Assembly (NCBI RefSeq): GCF_030409755.1
Contig: NZ_JAUFQE010000001.1
Coordinates: 1,674,001 to 1,738,000 of the forward strand
DNA length: 64,000 bases
Origin: Vibrio lentus
Lineage (GTDB): Bacteria; Pseudomonadota; Gammaproteobacteria; Enterobacterales; Vibrionaceae
Reading direction: 5' to 3'
The notes beneath the pieces are model-generated. The model did not search any database and was not told where the DNA came from. It saw only the letters and a program-made list of their open reading frames with translations. This document shows, in pieces, positions 9,191 to 21,792 of the stretch. How positions within the stretch are numbered: position 1 is the first letter of the stretch; each line of letters begins with the position of its first letter. The position numbers and the translations under genes are program-made.

Positions 9191-9418
9191 TTAATGGTGG
9201 TGATGTGAGTGGTCTTGCGCTGACATGTGTTGGTCAGTCATCTCATGGTGATGTTCGTGCCCAGAATGATCATGCCCTGACTGCTGGTGGCAACCACTGC
9301 TTACGGCATGCTGAGCCAAGAGATCAATCAATGGCTGACTGTGATGCACAATAACCAAACTAATGACGAGGAATAGCGTCATTCTGGCCAATTGGGCAAA
9401 AAGAGATTGTGAAAACAT
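9191..9418 (-). CDS. Small His-rich membrane protein
   Basis: The frame is open from 9535, but ATG 9418 is preferred (75 residues) because it starts directly before the single hydrophobic helix LARMTLFLVISLVIVHH; neither start has a clear ribosome-binding site. The last 35 residues are very rich in His (GHDHSGHEHHHEM, then DHSHHHH at the very end), a plausible metal-binding tail, with a single Cys before it. It lies directly upstream of the MFS gene on the same strand. The function is unknown, and a role in metal handling is inference from composition. Confidence 0.6.
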   Translation of the reverse strand: MFSQSLFAQLARMTLFLVISLVIVHHSQPLIDLLAQHAVSSGCHQQSGHDHSGHEHHHEMTDQHMSAQDHSHHHH

Positions 9419-9814
9419 AAGGTGTTTACATGCGCTCAATGTTGTAAGAAGTCGCGCATCATAATGACGAGTAGGGTATGTATCAAATGACCTTTTGTGA
9501 TTTAGTCTATGCGTTTTATGCATAGATTTAAGCATCGCTAGAGTCAGGGCGAAACGTGACCAATAAATAGGAAAACTCGAAGCTCACTCATTCCGCGATA
9601 GAAGTATGTAGTTAATAATAAAAGCCTAACTACAGGTTTTTAACTATCTGTTTAATTGAAGAATTCACAAAACTGTAAAAACTAATATACAAACTAATCA
9701 CTAAGCAACATTGCTCGTTCACTCGACTTATCTGTCAAACATCGTAAATTTGGGCGTAAATCGTTTCAAAACTACTGAAACGCGATGTTAAAAGATTCAG
9801 GGAGAGTCATTCAC

Positions 9815-10429
9815 ATGGATAAAGATCATAACCTTCGCGAAAACTTACTGGCGCTGATCTTAGGTAGTGCGCTAGTGTCACTTGGCGTTATCTTTTTCAA
9901 TCAAGTCGGTTTGCTCACCGGAGGCACGGCTGGTCTAGCGATCTTCATTACCAAAGTGACAGATTTGAGCTTTGGCCAAGTGTTCTTCGCACTTAACTTA
10001 CCTTTCTATATTTTGTCGGTTGCTCGTATGGGGTGGCGCTTCACCATCAATACGTTTATCGCGGTTTCGATTGTTTCGTTCGCCGTGGATCACTTGTATC
10101 ACGTGATTCAAATTGCCGAAATTCATGCATTGTATGCAGCTTTACTTGGTGGTGGCTTGATTGGTACCGGCATGTTGGTGATCTTCCGTCATAAGATGAG
10201 TTTAGGTGGCTTCAACATTCTGGCGCTGTTCCTACAAGAACGTTTTGGAATTCGTGCGGGCAAGGTTCAGATGGCACTAGATTGTACGATTGTTGTGCTT
10301 TCACTGTTTATCGTTGATGTGTCACTGGTTCTTCTGTCTGTACTTGGTGCGATAGTCACCAACTTGATTCTGGCGATGAACCATAAACCGGGACGCTATC
10401 AACCGGTCGTAAAAGCGGAAGCGGCGTAG
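9815..10429 (+). CDS. YitT family membrane protein
   Basis: This 204-residue integral membrane protein has five to six helices and the DUF161 core: ALVSLGVIFFNQVGLLTGGTAGLA near the start and GGGLIGTGMLVIFRHKMSLGG in the middle. The ATG at 9815 is preferred over 9785 because GGGAGA lies about 10 bases upstream. The family function is not established. Gene is alone and ends at a clear terminator. Confidence 0.88.
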   Translation: MDKDHNLRENLLALILGSALVSLGVIFFNQVGLLTGGTAGLAIFITKVTDLSFGQVFFALNLPFYILSVARMGWRFTINTFIAVSIVSFAVDHLYHVIQIAEIHALYAALLGGGLIGTGMLVIFRHKMSLGGFNILALFLQERFGIRAGKVQMALDCTIVVLSLFIVDVSLVLLSVLGAIVTNLILAMNHKPGRYQPVVKAEAA

Positions 10430-10483
10430 TAAGTGGAAGCAGAGTAGTTAGGTTCACTTAATCAAAGTAATTTACAGATTATG

Positions 10484-10520
10484 AAAACAACCAAGCCAGC
10501 ATCAATTGCTGGCTTTGTTC
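10484..10520. terminator. Terminator after the YitT gene
   Basis: Stem AAGCCAGCA (10493-10501), loop TCAAT, and TGCTGGCTT (10507-10515), then TGTTCTATTTTA. A run of A before the stem lets it also serve the minus-strand sigma factor gene. Confidence 0.75.
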
Positions 10521-10537
10521 TATTTTAGGGATGGCTA

Positions 10538-11152
10538 TTAGCACTTACTGCAATCGTTGTCTGGTTTGAGCTCGCAGTCAATCACATTGCCTTGTTGATC
10601 AAGTGACAGGTTACAGCACTCTTCAAATAAGTTCTTAAGATCCCCGCGACTTTTCTGAACACGAGACTTAACGGTTGAGTAGCTGATGTTTTGAGCCTCT
10701 GCGATCTCTTTCTGGCTTTGGCCTTTGATGTCGACAGCAAGCAGTAATGATGAACTTTGTTCTGGTAACGCCTGAATAAAGGGTTCAATACATAATGAAA
10801 GCTTCTGCTTGAACTCTGAATTGTGGTCTAAATCGGTAAACCAAAGATCTTCAGCATCAATTTGGCTATCACGTTGTTGTCGAGCGTGCTTACGGTAAAA
10901 GTCGATGATCGTGTGATTGGCTAATTGGAATAGCCACGACTTTACGCTGCTCGCATCTTGTACCTTATCTAAGTTCTGATAAGTCTTAATCAAGATCTCT
11001 TGCAGCAAGTCGTCTACATCGGCGGTGTTGTTGACCTTAGAATGCAAGAATGACTTTAACGCTTGCTGATACTCAGCCCAAACCTGTTCTAAGTTCAAAG
11101 ATGCCTTATTCAAAGGAGCCCCGTTCAAGGGTGCATCAGTTACAATGTTCAT
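10538..11152 (-). CDS. sigZ: ECF RNA polymerase sigma factor, SigZ type
   Basis: The 204 residues show sigma region 2 (DVDDLLQEILIKTYQNLDKV, then SWLFQLANHTIIDFYRKHAR, residues 46-91) and region 4 (ALPEQSSSLLLAVDIKGQSQKEIAEAQNISYSTVKSRVQKSR). The C-terminus has a Cys-rich tail, C179, C180, C193, C201 and C204 (ending CSKC), a possible metal or redox site. Its start lies inside the end of the ArsR gene (17-base overlap), so the two are translationally coupled. No anti-sigma gene is adjacent. Its targets are unknown. Confidence 0.88.
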   Translation of the reverse strand: MNIVTDAPLNGAPLNKASLNLEQVWAEYQQALKSFLHSKVNNTADVDDLLQEILIKTYQNLDKVQDASSVKSWLFQLANHTIIDFYRKHARQQRDSQIDAEDLWFTDLDHNSEFKQKLSLCIEPFIQALPEQSSSLLLAVDIKGQSQKEIAEAQNISYSTVKSRVQKSRGDLKNLFEECCNLSLDQQGNVIDCELKPDNDCSKC

Positions 11153-11432
11153 TTACGCAACACTCGTCTTGTAAGAAATCAATCACACCTTCTAGGCACT
11201 CATACTCTGCTACACAGAATAGGGTTCTTCCTTCTCGTCTTTGGCTGATGAGGCCTGCAGACGCTAGGCTTGAAATGTGGTGAGACAAGGTGGAACCAGG
11301 GATACCTAGCTCTTCTTGTAGGCCGCCAACTGCAATGCCTTGGTAGCCAGCTTTAACGACACTCTTATAAATAGTTAGGCGAATAGGGTGTCCTAACTCT
11401 TTAAGTGCTTTCGCTACGACTTCTAAGTTCAT
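11136..11432 (-). CDS. ArsR family metal/thiol-responsive repressor
   Basis: A 98-residue winged-helix protein. It starts AKALKELGHPIRLTIYKSVVKAG, with the recognition helix at GIPGSTLSHHISSLASAGLI and the wing at QRREGRTLFCVAEYE. Candidate sensing Cys are C73, C79, C91, C92 and C97, which do not match the classic ArsR ELCVCDL site. It is divergent from a Cys-rich permease and overlaps sigZ. TTCGA-N6-TCGAA repeats in the divergent region are likely operators. The inducer is probably a soft metal or a thiol-reactive compound (inference). Confidence 0.9.
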   Translation of the reverse strand: MNLEVVAKALKELGHPIRLTIYKSVVKAGYQGIAVGGLQEELGIPGSTLSHHISSLASAGLISQRREGRTLFCVAEYECLEGVIDFLQDECCVNEHCN

Positions 11433-11451
11433 ATTAACTCCTCAAGATTTA

Positions 11452-11471
11452 ATTTCGATATTAGTCGAAAT
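11452..11471. promoter_or_regulatory. ArsR operator candidate 1
   Basis: Inverted repeat ATTTCGA-N6-TCGAAAT, about 20 bases upstream of the arsR-like start, placed for autorepression. Confidence 0.65.
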
Positions 11472-11536
11472 GTGATCTAAATACAAATGTAAAGACCGTA
11501 ATTTATTAAGTCATTGAAAAATAAACCCTTTGAAAT

Positions 11537-11560
11537 TTATTTCGATTTTTATCGAAATAA
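11537..11560. promoter_or_regulatory. ArsR operator candidate 2 (perfect 10-bp arms)
   Basis: TTATTTCGAT, 4-base spacer, then ATCGAAATAA: a perfect 24-base palindrome containing TTCGA-N6-TCGAA. It sits in the middle of the divergent region. Confidence 0.75.
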
Positions 11561-11590
11561 AACTTGATCTGTTACGAGATATTTCTATAA

Positions 11591-11606
11591 TTCGAGAATA
11601 TTCGAA
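11591..11606. promoter_or_regulatory. ArsR operator candidate 3
   Basis: TTCGA-N6-TCGAA, 60 bases upstream of the permease start, placed to control the permease promoter. Confidence 0.6.
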
Positions 11607-11665
11607 ATTAAGGGTTGGTTACTTTTCTCATAGAGTCCGGCCTTCAATCCAGTTTGGAGTTAATT

Positions 11666-12766
11666 ATGAGCAATGAAATGTTAACAATGCTAAAAGACGC
11701 ACTTGATATGTTCGCCTTCTTAGCAGTAGAGCTAATCATCCTTTTCTTGGCGATCAGCTACATTGTTGGGATTTTGCAAGAGTTTCTTACGCCAGAAAAG
11801 ATTCAATCGATTCTGAGCTCGCGTAACGGCAAGGGTTATGTGGTTGCAGCGCTACTAGGTGCGATTACGCCTTTCTGTTCATGTTCGACTATTCCTTTCC
11901 TTAAAGGGTTGCTGCGTGCACGAGCGGGTTTTGGACCAATGATGGTGTTCCTATTCGGTAGCCCACTATTGAACCCAGTGATCATTGGTTTGTTCGTGAT
12001 TACGTTTGGTTGGCAAGTGGCTGTGTTCTACTTCTTAGTCGCAATGACAGTATCGGTAGTGGCAGGTTATGCACTTGAGAAGCTTGGTTTTGAGCGTTAC
12101 GTAAAACCTGAAGCGTATGAATCGACAGGTTCTGCTTCAAACTGTGGCACTAGCTGTGGTGATTCTGCTCCTAAGAAAGCAGCGTCAGCGAAGGCAGAGT
12201 CTTCATGTGGTACAAGTGCATGTGGTGAACCTGCACCAGTAATGGCAAAAGAAACATCTTGCTGTGATTCGAAAAAAGAAGAGCCACAAGTGACTGTTTC
12301 ATGCTGTTCAGCGGATGGAAGCGCAACGGTTGAAATCGTAGAGAAGAAAGAGCCTAGCCGTTGGATGAGAATTTGGTTCTCAACTTGGAAAGACTTCAAA
12401 CAAGTTTTCCCTTACCTGATGATGGGTATTGCGATTGGTTCATTTATCTACGGCTTCATTCCTACAGACCTAATTGCACAGTATGCTGGCGAAGGTATGT
12501 GGTATGCGATTCCAGTAGCAGCGGTGATTGGTATTCCACTGTACATTCGTGCTGAAGCGGTAATCCCATTAAGTGCAGCTCTGGTACAAAAAGGTATGGC
12601 GCTAGGTTCGGTAATGGCATTGATCATTGGTAGTGCAGGTGCAAGTTTGACAGAAGTTATCCTGCTTAAATCAATCTTCAAGAACCAAATGATTGCCGCA
12701 TTCCTATTCGTTATCCTAAGCATGGCGATGGGTGCAGGCTTCCTATACAGCTTTATCTTTGGTTAA
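11666..12766 (+). CDS. Cys-rich permease (YraQ/SO_0444-like family)
   Basis: This 366-residue inner-membrane permease has two sets of about four helices. The first set holds the family motif ITPFCSCSTIPFLKG (C71, C73). The second set holds GIPLYIRAEAVIPLSAALV and IIGSAGASLTEVILLK. Between them is a long hydrophilic loop with clusters CGTSCGDS, CGTSACGE, SCCDSKK and SCCSAD, which probably binds metal or metalloid. Related proteins are annotated as Cu/Zn or arsenical efflux permeases. ATG 11666 has TTGGAGT 6 bases upstream. Likely repressed by the divergent ArsR protein. Confidence 0.88.
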   Translation: MSNEMLTMLKDALDMFAFLAVELIILFLAISYIVGILQEFLTPEKIQSILSSRNGKGYVVAALLGAITPFCSCSTIPFLKGLLRARAGFGPMMVFLFGSPLLNPVIIGLFVITFGWQVAVFYFLVAMTVSVVAGYALEKLGFERYVKPEAYESTGSASNCGTSCGDSAPKKAASAKAESSCGTSACGEPAPVMAKETSCCDSKKEEPQVTVSCCSADGSATVEIVEKKEPSRWMRIWFSTWKDFKQVFPYLMMGIAIGSFIYGFIPTDLIAQYAGEGMWYAIPVAAVIGIPLYIRAEAVIPLSAALVQKGMALGSVMALIIGSAGASLTEVILLKSIFKNQMIAAFLFVILSMAMGAGFLYSFIFG

Positions 12767-12814
12767 TCAGGTCTGATTCCTAGATAACTCCATTGATAGC
12801 AAGATATAGATAAT

Positions 12815-12845
12815 AAAAAAGAGCTCACTTAGTTGAGCTCTTTTT
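12815..12845. terminator. Bidirectional terminator
   Basis: AAAAAGAGCTCA (12816-12827) pairs with TGAGCTCTTTTT (12834-12845) between convergent genes. T-runs occur in both directions. Confidence 0.85.
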
Positions 12846-12866
12846 GTGTTTAACAAACCATGCATA

Positions 12867-14069
12867 TCAGACTGGGTTTGGCAGCGCAGCCGAAGTTCCG
12901 TATGCAGCGAAAGCATTGGTGGCTAACACATCACAGTGATGACGATTAATGGCATCGCCGTAGTTGTTAGTGATTCCGGGGAACTGAAAGCGATACATCG
13001 GAATCCCATAACGACGCTCCCTCTGTTGACCGATTCGATCTTTACTTGTCCATAACAGTCGGTTCTTTGCCGTGTAAGTCATGCCGTGCATTTTATTGAA
13101 GTGCTCTTCATTACTGCGCATTTGCTCGTATAACTCGATGATGCGCTGCCTAGAAAAGTTCAACGTCGAGTTCGCCTTAAGTTGCGTTCCCCAACCCATT
13201 AATACCTTTTCCATGAAATCACGGGTAACGAGCCCGGGGCCAGTAAGTAAACCTGCACCTTTACTTCCGCCTGAGGTATTGGCATTACCCACCAAAGTGC
13301 CGTGTCGGCCTGGCATGTAGGTAGTGTAATATTTAGTGGAAGGGGACAAGCGTGGCATTCTCGCTTTGAAAGCTAATGAGCGTTCGTCTTCAGCAAAAAC
13401 ACATACGATCTGTTTGACGTTTTTGCCCAGTAATTTGTAATCCTTGAATGCGTTCATCCCACCAGGAACGGGGTCACATGCAAAAATGTTGACTGGAATA
13501 TGGCTTAGCTTGGGGTCTTTGAGCATTCGGTTCGCCAGTTCAAAGCAACTGACACCACCTCGGCTCCAACCGACGATGTTAACTTGGCTAATCGGTTTAG
13601 TTTGGCGTTCAATCGCGATGTTTTGCTGGCGAGCGGCGATTCCTTGTTTTAAATCTGCAGCGAGTGCTTGTGAATCTTTCAACCAATCTTGATATTTTTG
13701 GTTAGTCGCAAAAGGCCAAGCTGATTTTGCTGGACGCGATTCACTAAGCAGTCCTTTGGCTCGCTTCATGTAGTCATTCTTATCTTGTTGGCTTCCGCGC
13801 AAGATATTCAGTACATGACGCATATTGCTGTCGATGCCTTTGCCTAGCAATGTTCCCTTAACTCCAGAATAGGTGTCGTCCTTACCTTGCTTCAACCATT
13901 CATTCTGATTCCCACTACCAACCCCATCCACTTGAATGTAGTCAATCATGTCTCTGCCCGTTGCATTCTTCGCTAGCGTCGAGATCAATTCGCCAGAAAC
14001 ATAGTTTTTGTGGTTGTTGTCTTCTGAGTTTGAGCCTGTACCACAGAAGAATACGGTTAATACGCTCAT
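12867..14069 (-). CDS. Alpha/beta hydrolase, DUF2235/Tle-like lipase
   Basis: The 400 residues begin with a FFCGTGSN loop and DGVGSG, as in the DUF2235/type VI lipase (Tle) families. The nucleophile elbow GWSRGG gives Ser169. FACDPVPGG supplies a candidate acid, Asp199, and MPGRHGTLVG a candidate His256, completing a plausible triad. No signal peptide or membrane helix is visible, which fits a secreted effector loaded by a contractile system or a cytosolic hydrolase. No VgrG, PAAR, DUF4123 or immunity gene is adjacent, so an effector role is only a suggestion. Confidence 0.7.
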   Translation of the reverse strand: MSVLTVFFCGTGSNSEDNNHKNYVSGELISTLAKNATGRDMIDYIQVDGVGSGNQNEWLKQGKDDTYSGVKGTLLGKGIDSNMRHVLNILRGSQQDKNDYMKRAKGLLSESRPAKSAWPFATNQKYQDWLKDSQALAADLKQGIAARQQNIAIERQTKPISQVNIVGWSRGGVSCFELANRMLKDPKLSHIPVNIFACDPVPGGMNAFKDYKLLGKNVKQIVCVFAEDERSLAFKARMPRLSPSTKYYTTYMPGRHGTLVGNANTSGGSKGAGLLTGPGLVTRDFMEKVLMGWGTQLKANSTLNFSRQRIIELYEQMRSNEEHFNKMHGMTYTAKNRLLWTSKDRIGQQRERRYGIPMYRFQFPGITNNYGDAINRHHCDVLATNAFAAYGTSAALPNPV

Positions 14070-14266
14070 CCTTTGCCTTTAACACGATTAATTAAGATTG
14101 GAATCAGTATAGAAGTGATATGAGAAATTTATAAGATTGAATGAGTTAGAGAGAGGCATTGCTCCGAGGTTTAATGCAACAAAGCTGAAAATAGCGAAAT
14201 GATTACAGGTCACTATGTAGTAAAGAAGAAGTAACGAAAGGGCTGGCATGCGGAGGGTAAAGCAAT

Positions 14267-14293
14267 AAAAAACCCAACGGAAGGCTGGGTTTT
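14267..14293 (-). terminator. Terminator of the TrmY-like gene
   Basis: Minus strand AAAACCCA pairs with TGGGTTTT (14286-14293 with 14269-14276) and is followed by TTATTG. It lies 35 bases past the stop. Confidence 0.7.
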
Positions 14294-14327
14294 AAGGGAT
14301 GTCACCTAATAAGTCGGTGTCAGAGAA

Positions 14328-14927
14328 TCAGAAATCTCTTAAATCAAGCTCATTGTTGATCAACACAACACACTGAGAAGCAAACAACATGTTTGGACCT
14401 AAGCTGATTTTCTCTGTCCCTAAACGCTTCAAGCTGTTGTAGCTTTTCTTCGGCATAGGGATATGGTCAGTGAGAAGGAAACATGGGTTTTCCGCAATCA
14501 CAGCGTCACGGATAAAGTCGCCTTTCTTATCCATCATGTACAGCTGGTGGTCTTCAGCCAGTTCTTTAACCAACTTTTCAAAACTAATAGTACGAACACT
14601 GATGCCCGGTTCAACCTGACGTGTCTGTTCTTTTGTCATACCTTGAGATGCATCAACCGCTCTTACTACCGCAGATAACAATGCAGACTCATGGAAGCCA
14701 CCAATGTTAGTGATCTCGTTTGAATCGAATGTAATGGTACGTGAAAAGTCTTTAGTACTTTCTAACACAAGGTGCACGGTGACATTCTCACGGTGAGATT
14801 GAGCAACGAAGATCGTGTTCATCAGAGTATGAGCCAGAATCTCAGTATGAGCGTCTTGCCCAACACCTTCTAAGATAAGTTTGCTCTCTGTAGGGGCTGC
14901 GCGAGCGCGTAATACAAATGAACGCAT
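14328..14927 (-). CDS. TrmY-type SPOUT methyltransferase (COG1901)
   Basis: The 199 residues match the TrmY/DUF358 family: MRSFVLRARAAPTE at the start, DAHTEILAHTLMNTIFVAQSHR, a central IGGFHESALLSAVVRA segment, and the trefoil-knot end with ENPCFLLTDHIPMPK and KISLGPNMLFASQCVVLINNELD. In archaea TrmY makes N1-methylpseudouridine at tRNA position 54. Most bacteria have ribothymidine there, so the bacterial target is uncertain. Single-gene unit with its own terminator. Confidence 0.85.
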   Translation of the reverse strand: MRSFVLRARAAPTESKLILEGVGQDAHTEILAHTLMNTIFVAQSHRENVTVHLVLESTKDFSRTITFDSNEITNIGGFHESALLSAVVRAVDASQGMTKEQTRQVEPGISVRTISFEKLVKELAEDHQLYMMDKKGDFIRDAVIAENPCFLLTDHIPMPKKSYNSLKRLGTEKISLGPNMLFASQCVVLINNELDLRDF

Positions 14928-15183
14928 GGAATGTACCTTGTCAGTATGTGATAAAGCGAAACAGACTTTATCAACATGAATTGATGAATAACCAAAATTA
15001 TGGCGGTATGTAACTCTTTTCTATTAATGAAGTCAAATGGAGTTATGTATAGTACTGATCAGAAGAACTCTACGTATTAAATAGAGAGTGACCACATTAC
15101 AAGATGGTAAAGGTTGAAGCTAACCAAGGTTTACATAGATAGTATGCGCAAATTATTAGGTGACTTACATAAGGAAGTAGTCG
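14928..15183. other. Divergent spacer, no gene seen
   Basis: AT-rich region holding the promoters of the TrmY-like and DUF3087 genes. I see no operator or RNA. Confidence 0.4.
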
Positions 15184-15708
15184 ATGAAGTTACAGAAGAT
15201 AAATAAAGAAGAATATAGAAAGAAGATGAACCTACTGTTGGTTTCATTGGTTGGGTCACTCGCATTGTTTGCCATTGTATTCGGTAGCATTCTGATTGAA
15301 CTTTTTGGTTCAGCTGGCTCTGTTACTGGGGAAACGACGGGTAATTTCCATTTGAATGTACTCGGGGTGATTTTATCAGTCGCCTTGAATGCGTTTATTG
15401 CGAGCCGTGTGAAAGGTCATGATTACTTTAAAGAAGCGCTTTATGTGTGGAACCTGAAACAAATTCACAATCAAATCTATCGTAAGCTTAAGCGTATTCA
15501 ACCAAAAGCTGAGCAAGGTGATCGAGAAGCATTAACTATCCTTTACTTCTATTACACTACGCAAAAACAGGTATATGACCTAGATAACAATACATTGACG
15601 ATAAAAACGGTTCAGAAATCGCTAGATAACATAGTGGATCTGAGTGAAAAGTGGAGTATAGAACTGGATATAGAGGTATTTTCGAAAGATCTAGTCGAGA
15701 AATTCTAA
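15184..15708 (+). CDS. DUF3087 family membrane protein
   Basis: The 174 residues start with a basic segment (MKLQKINKEEYRKKMN) and have two membrane helices (LLLVSLVGSLALFAIVFGSILIELF, then LNVLGVILSVALNAFIASRV). A cytosolic helical domain follows (HDYFKEALYVWNLKQIHNQIYRKLKRI). I recognise it as the DUF3087 family found in Vibrio and relatives. No function is known. AGGAAGTAG just before the ATG is its ribosome-binding site. It sits immediately upstream of the rrn operon on the same strand. Confidence 0.85.
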   Translation: MKLQKINKEEYRKKMNLLLVSLVGSLALFAIVFGSILIELFGSAGSVTGETTGNFHLNVLGVILSVALNAFIASRVKGHDYFKEALYVWNLKQIHNQIYRKLKRIQPKAEQGDREALTILYFYYTTQKQVYDLDNNTLTIKTVQKSLDNIVDLSEKWSIELDIEVFSKDLVEKF

Positions 15709-15809
15709 GTTATATGCTCTTGATTGTATGAGCTTTGGCCTGTGAAAGCGGGTTTTGACGTAAAAGTAGACGCTTAAGCAATTTTTTTGAATTTTTATCA
15801 AAAAAGGGG

Positions 15810-15837
15810 TTGCCATGTTTTCGATGATCTCTATAAT
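15810..15837 (+). promoter_or_regulatory. rrn promoter P1
   Basis: TTGCCA (15810-15815) and TATAAT (15832-15837) with 16-base spacing. An A/T-rich UP-like element precedes it and a GC-rich discriminator (GCCGCCTC) follows, as expected for a stringently controlled rRNA promoter. Confidence 0.8.
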
Positions 15838-15925
15838 GCCGCCTCACTGACACGGCAGACGCTACAAGGCTTCAGCGGTAATCAGTAAGACGGAAAGTTC
15901 GAAAGGAATTAATTTTAAAAAGTGT

Positions 15926-15953
15926 TTGACACTTAAAATTAAATCGCTAGAAT
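15926..15953 (+). promoter_or_regulatory. rrn promoter P2
   Basis: TTGACA (15926-15931) and TAGAAT (15948-15953) with 16-base spacing, about 115 bases after P1. Confidence 0.75.
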
Positions 15954-16005
15954 TCACGTCCGCTTTCAAAGGTTTCTTTGTAAAAAGAAAGTTTCGGCAA
16001 GCAAA

Positions 16006-16020
16006 GCTCTTTAACAATTT
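16006..16020 (+). promoter_or_regulatory. boxA antitermination element, 16S leader
   Basis: GCTCTTTAACAATTT matches the Nus-dependent boxA. The same sequence recurs before the 23S gene. Confidence 0.85.
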
Positions 16021-16280
16021 AAACCTATCAATCTGTGTGGGCACTCGTTGATGAATATCAAAACGTTTTATCTTCCCTTTTTATTAAGAGAAGTAAAACA
16101 GATTCCTCGGAATCAACTTTGGTTTCAATGAACTGAGTGACCAATACGAATAACTACTTTCTCTTGTAGAAAGAAGATATTTGGCACAGTCAATTCATTA
16201 TCTTTCTGTTGGAAAGATAATAGCTTTAGAATTACTTTTTGTAGTTTTGAAGTCAGTATTCATTGAGCCGACAAAATCTT

Positions 16281-17835
<1,555 letters not shown>

Positions 17836-17957
17836 TACGAAGATACCACGATGAGTGTCCACACAGATTGATTAGGTTTAGAAAAGCAAAGAGAAGAAGA
17901 ACTCCCAAGGTTCTTCGAAGTTTGTTTCTACCTTTAAAGTGGAGATAAATTAGCAGT

Positions 17958-18033
17958 GTCCCGTTCGTCTAGAGGCCTAGGACACCGCCCTTTCACGGCG
18001 GTAACAGGGGTTCGACTCCCCTACGGGATACCA
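17958..18033 (+). tRNA. tRNA-Glu (TTC)
   Basis: 76 bases; acceptor GTCCCGT/ACGGGAT, anticodon TTC in CCTTTCACGG, T-loop GGTTCGACTCC, encoded CCA. Confidence 0.98.
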
Positions 18034-18035
18034 TT

Positions 18036-18111
18036 GGGTCGTTAGCTCAGTTGGTAGAGCAGTTGACTTTTAATCAATTGGTCGCAGGTTCGAATCCTGC
18101 ACGACCCACCA
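18036..18111 (+). tRNA. tRNA-Lys (TTT)
   Basis: 76 bases; acceptor GGGTCGT/ACGACCC, anticodon TTT in GACTTTTAATC, encoded CCA. Starts 2 bases after tRNA-Glu. Confidence 0.98.
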
Positions 18112-18136
18112 TTTCCTCCCAAGGAAATAAAATTTG

Positions 18137-18212
18137 GGGCGATTAGCTCAGTTGGGAGAGCACCTGTCTTACAAGCAGGGGGTCACTGGTTCGAGCCCGG
18201 TATCGCCCACCA
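18137..18212 (+). tRNA. tRNA-Val (TAC), copy 1
   Basis: 76 bases; acceptor GGGCGAT/ATCGCCC, anticodon TAC in TCTTACAAG, encoded CCA. It differs from copy 2 by one base (T for C) at the base of the anticodon stem, giving a U-G pair. Confidence 0.98.
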
Positions 18213-18237
18213 TTTCCTCCCAAGGAAATAAAAATAT

Positions 18238-18313
18238 GGGGCTATAGCTCAGCTGGGAGAGCGCCTGCCTTGCACGCAGGAGGTCTGCGGTTCGATCCCG
18301 CATAGCTCCACCA
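18238..18313 (+). tRNA. tRNA-Ala (TGC)
   Basis: 76 bases; GGGGCTA/TAGCTCC acceptor, anticodon TGC in CCTTGCACG, encoded CCA. Confidence 0.98.
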
Positions 18314-18342
18314 TTCCTTCCATAAGGAATTAAAACTTTTAT

Positions 18343-18418
18343 GGGCGATTAGCTCAGTTGGGAGAGCACCTGCCTTACAAGCAGGGGGTCACTGGTTCGA
18401 GCCCGGTATCGCCCACCA
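18343..18418 (+). tRNA. tRNA-Val (TAC), copy 2
   Basis: 76 bases; nearly identical to copy 1, with a Watson-Crick C-G pair closing the anticodon loop. Confidence 0.98.
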
Positions 18419-18499
18419 TCTTTAAGCACACTTTTCTTAGTAATGAAAGCTGAGTGTATTTAAAAATGGTTTTGAAAGTTTAACACTTTAAAAACTCTT

Positions 18500-18514
18500 G
18501 CTCTTTAACAATTT
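18500..18514 (+). promoter_or_regulatory. boxA element, 23S leader
   Basis: GCTCTTTAACAATTT repeated exactly from the 16S leader; binds the NusB/S10 antitermination complex in rrn operons. Confidence 0.8.
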
Positions 18515-18803
18515 GGAAAGCTGACTGATTTGATTACTTACGAGTAATTCAATCAAATTTAAAAGTTCTCAATGTTTATCTGCTCTTATTTAATAAGAAC
18601 GGTATAAACACAACAAACACATTCAAGTGTCTTGTATTCGAATGATCAGAAATGATTGTTCATTTTTTGATTCTACTTTTTGTTAAAAAGTGGAAACAAA
18701 AAGTAAATTGAGTCCGGCAAACAGTTATCAAGAATTAACCCTTCTTGATGACAACCAAAAACCTTGGTTAGTTGCCATACATTAAGACCCTTTCGGGTTG
18801 TAT

Positions 18804-21695
<2,892 letters not shown>

Positions 21696-21792
21696 TACAA
21701 CACCCAAGGGGTTTTGTGGACTCAAAGAAAGACCAGACCTTGAATGAGTTTGAAGAGATACTTTTAAATCCAGTTTTCCGAATTTTAAAATT

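Noticed and set aside
18121..18342. Repeated TTTCCTCCCAAGGAAATAAA spacers as a CRISPR-like array
   Set aside because: There are only a few copies, and they separate tRNA genes of 76 bases; this is tRNA-spacer duplication, not a CRISPR array. I saw no CRISPR array in the window.
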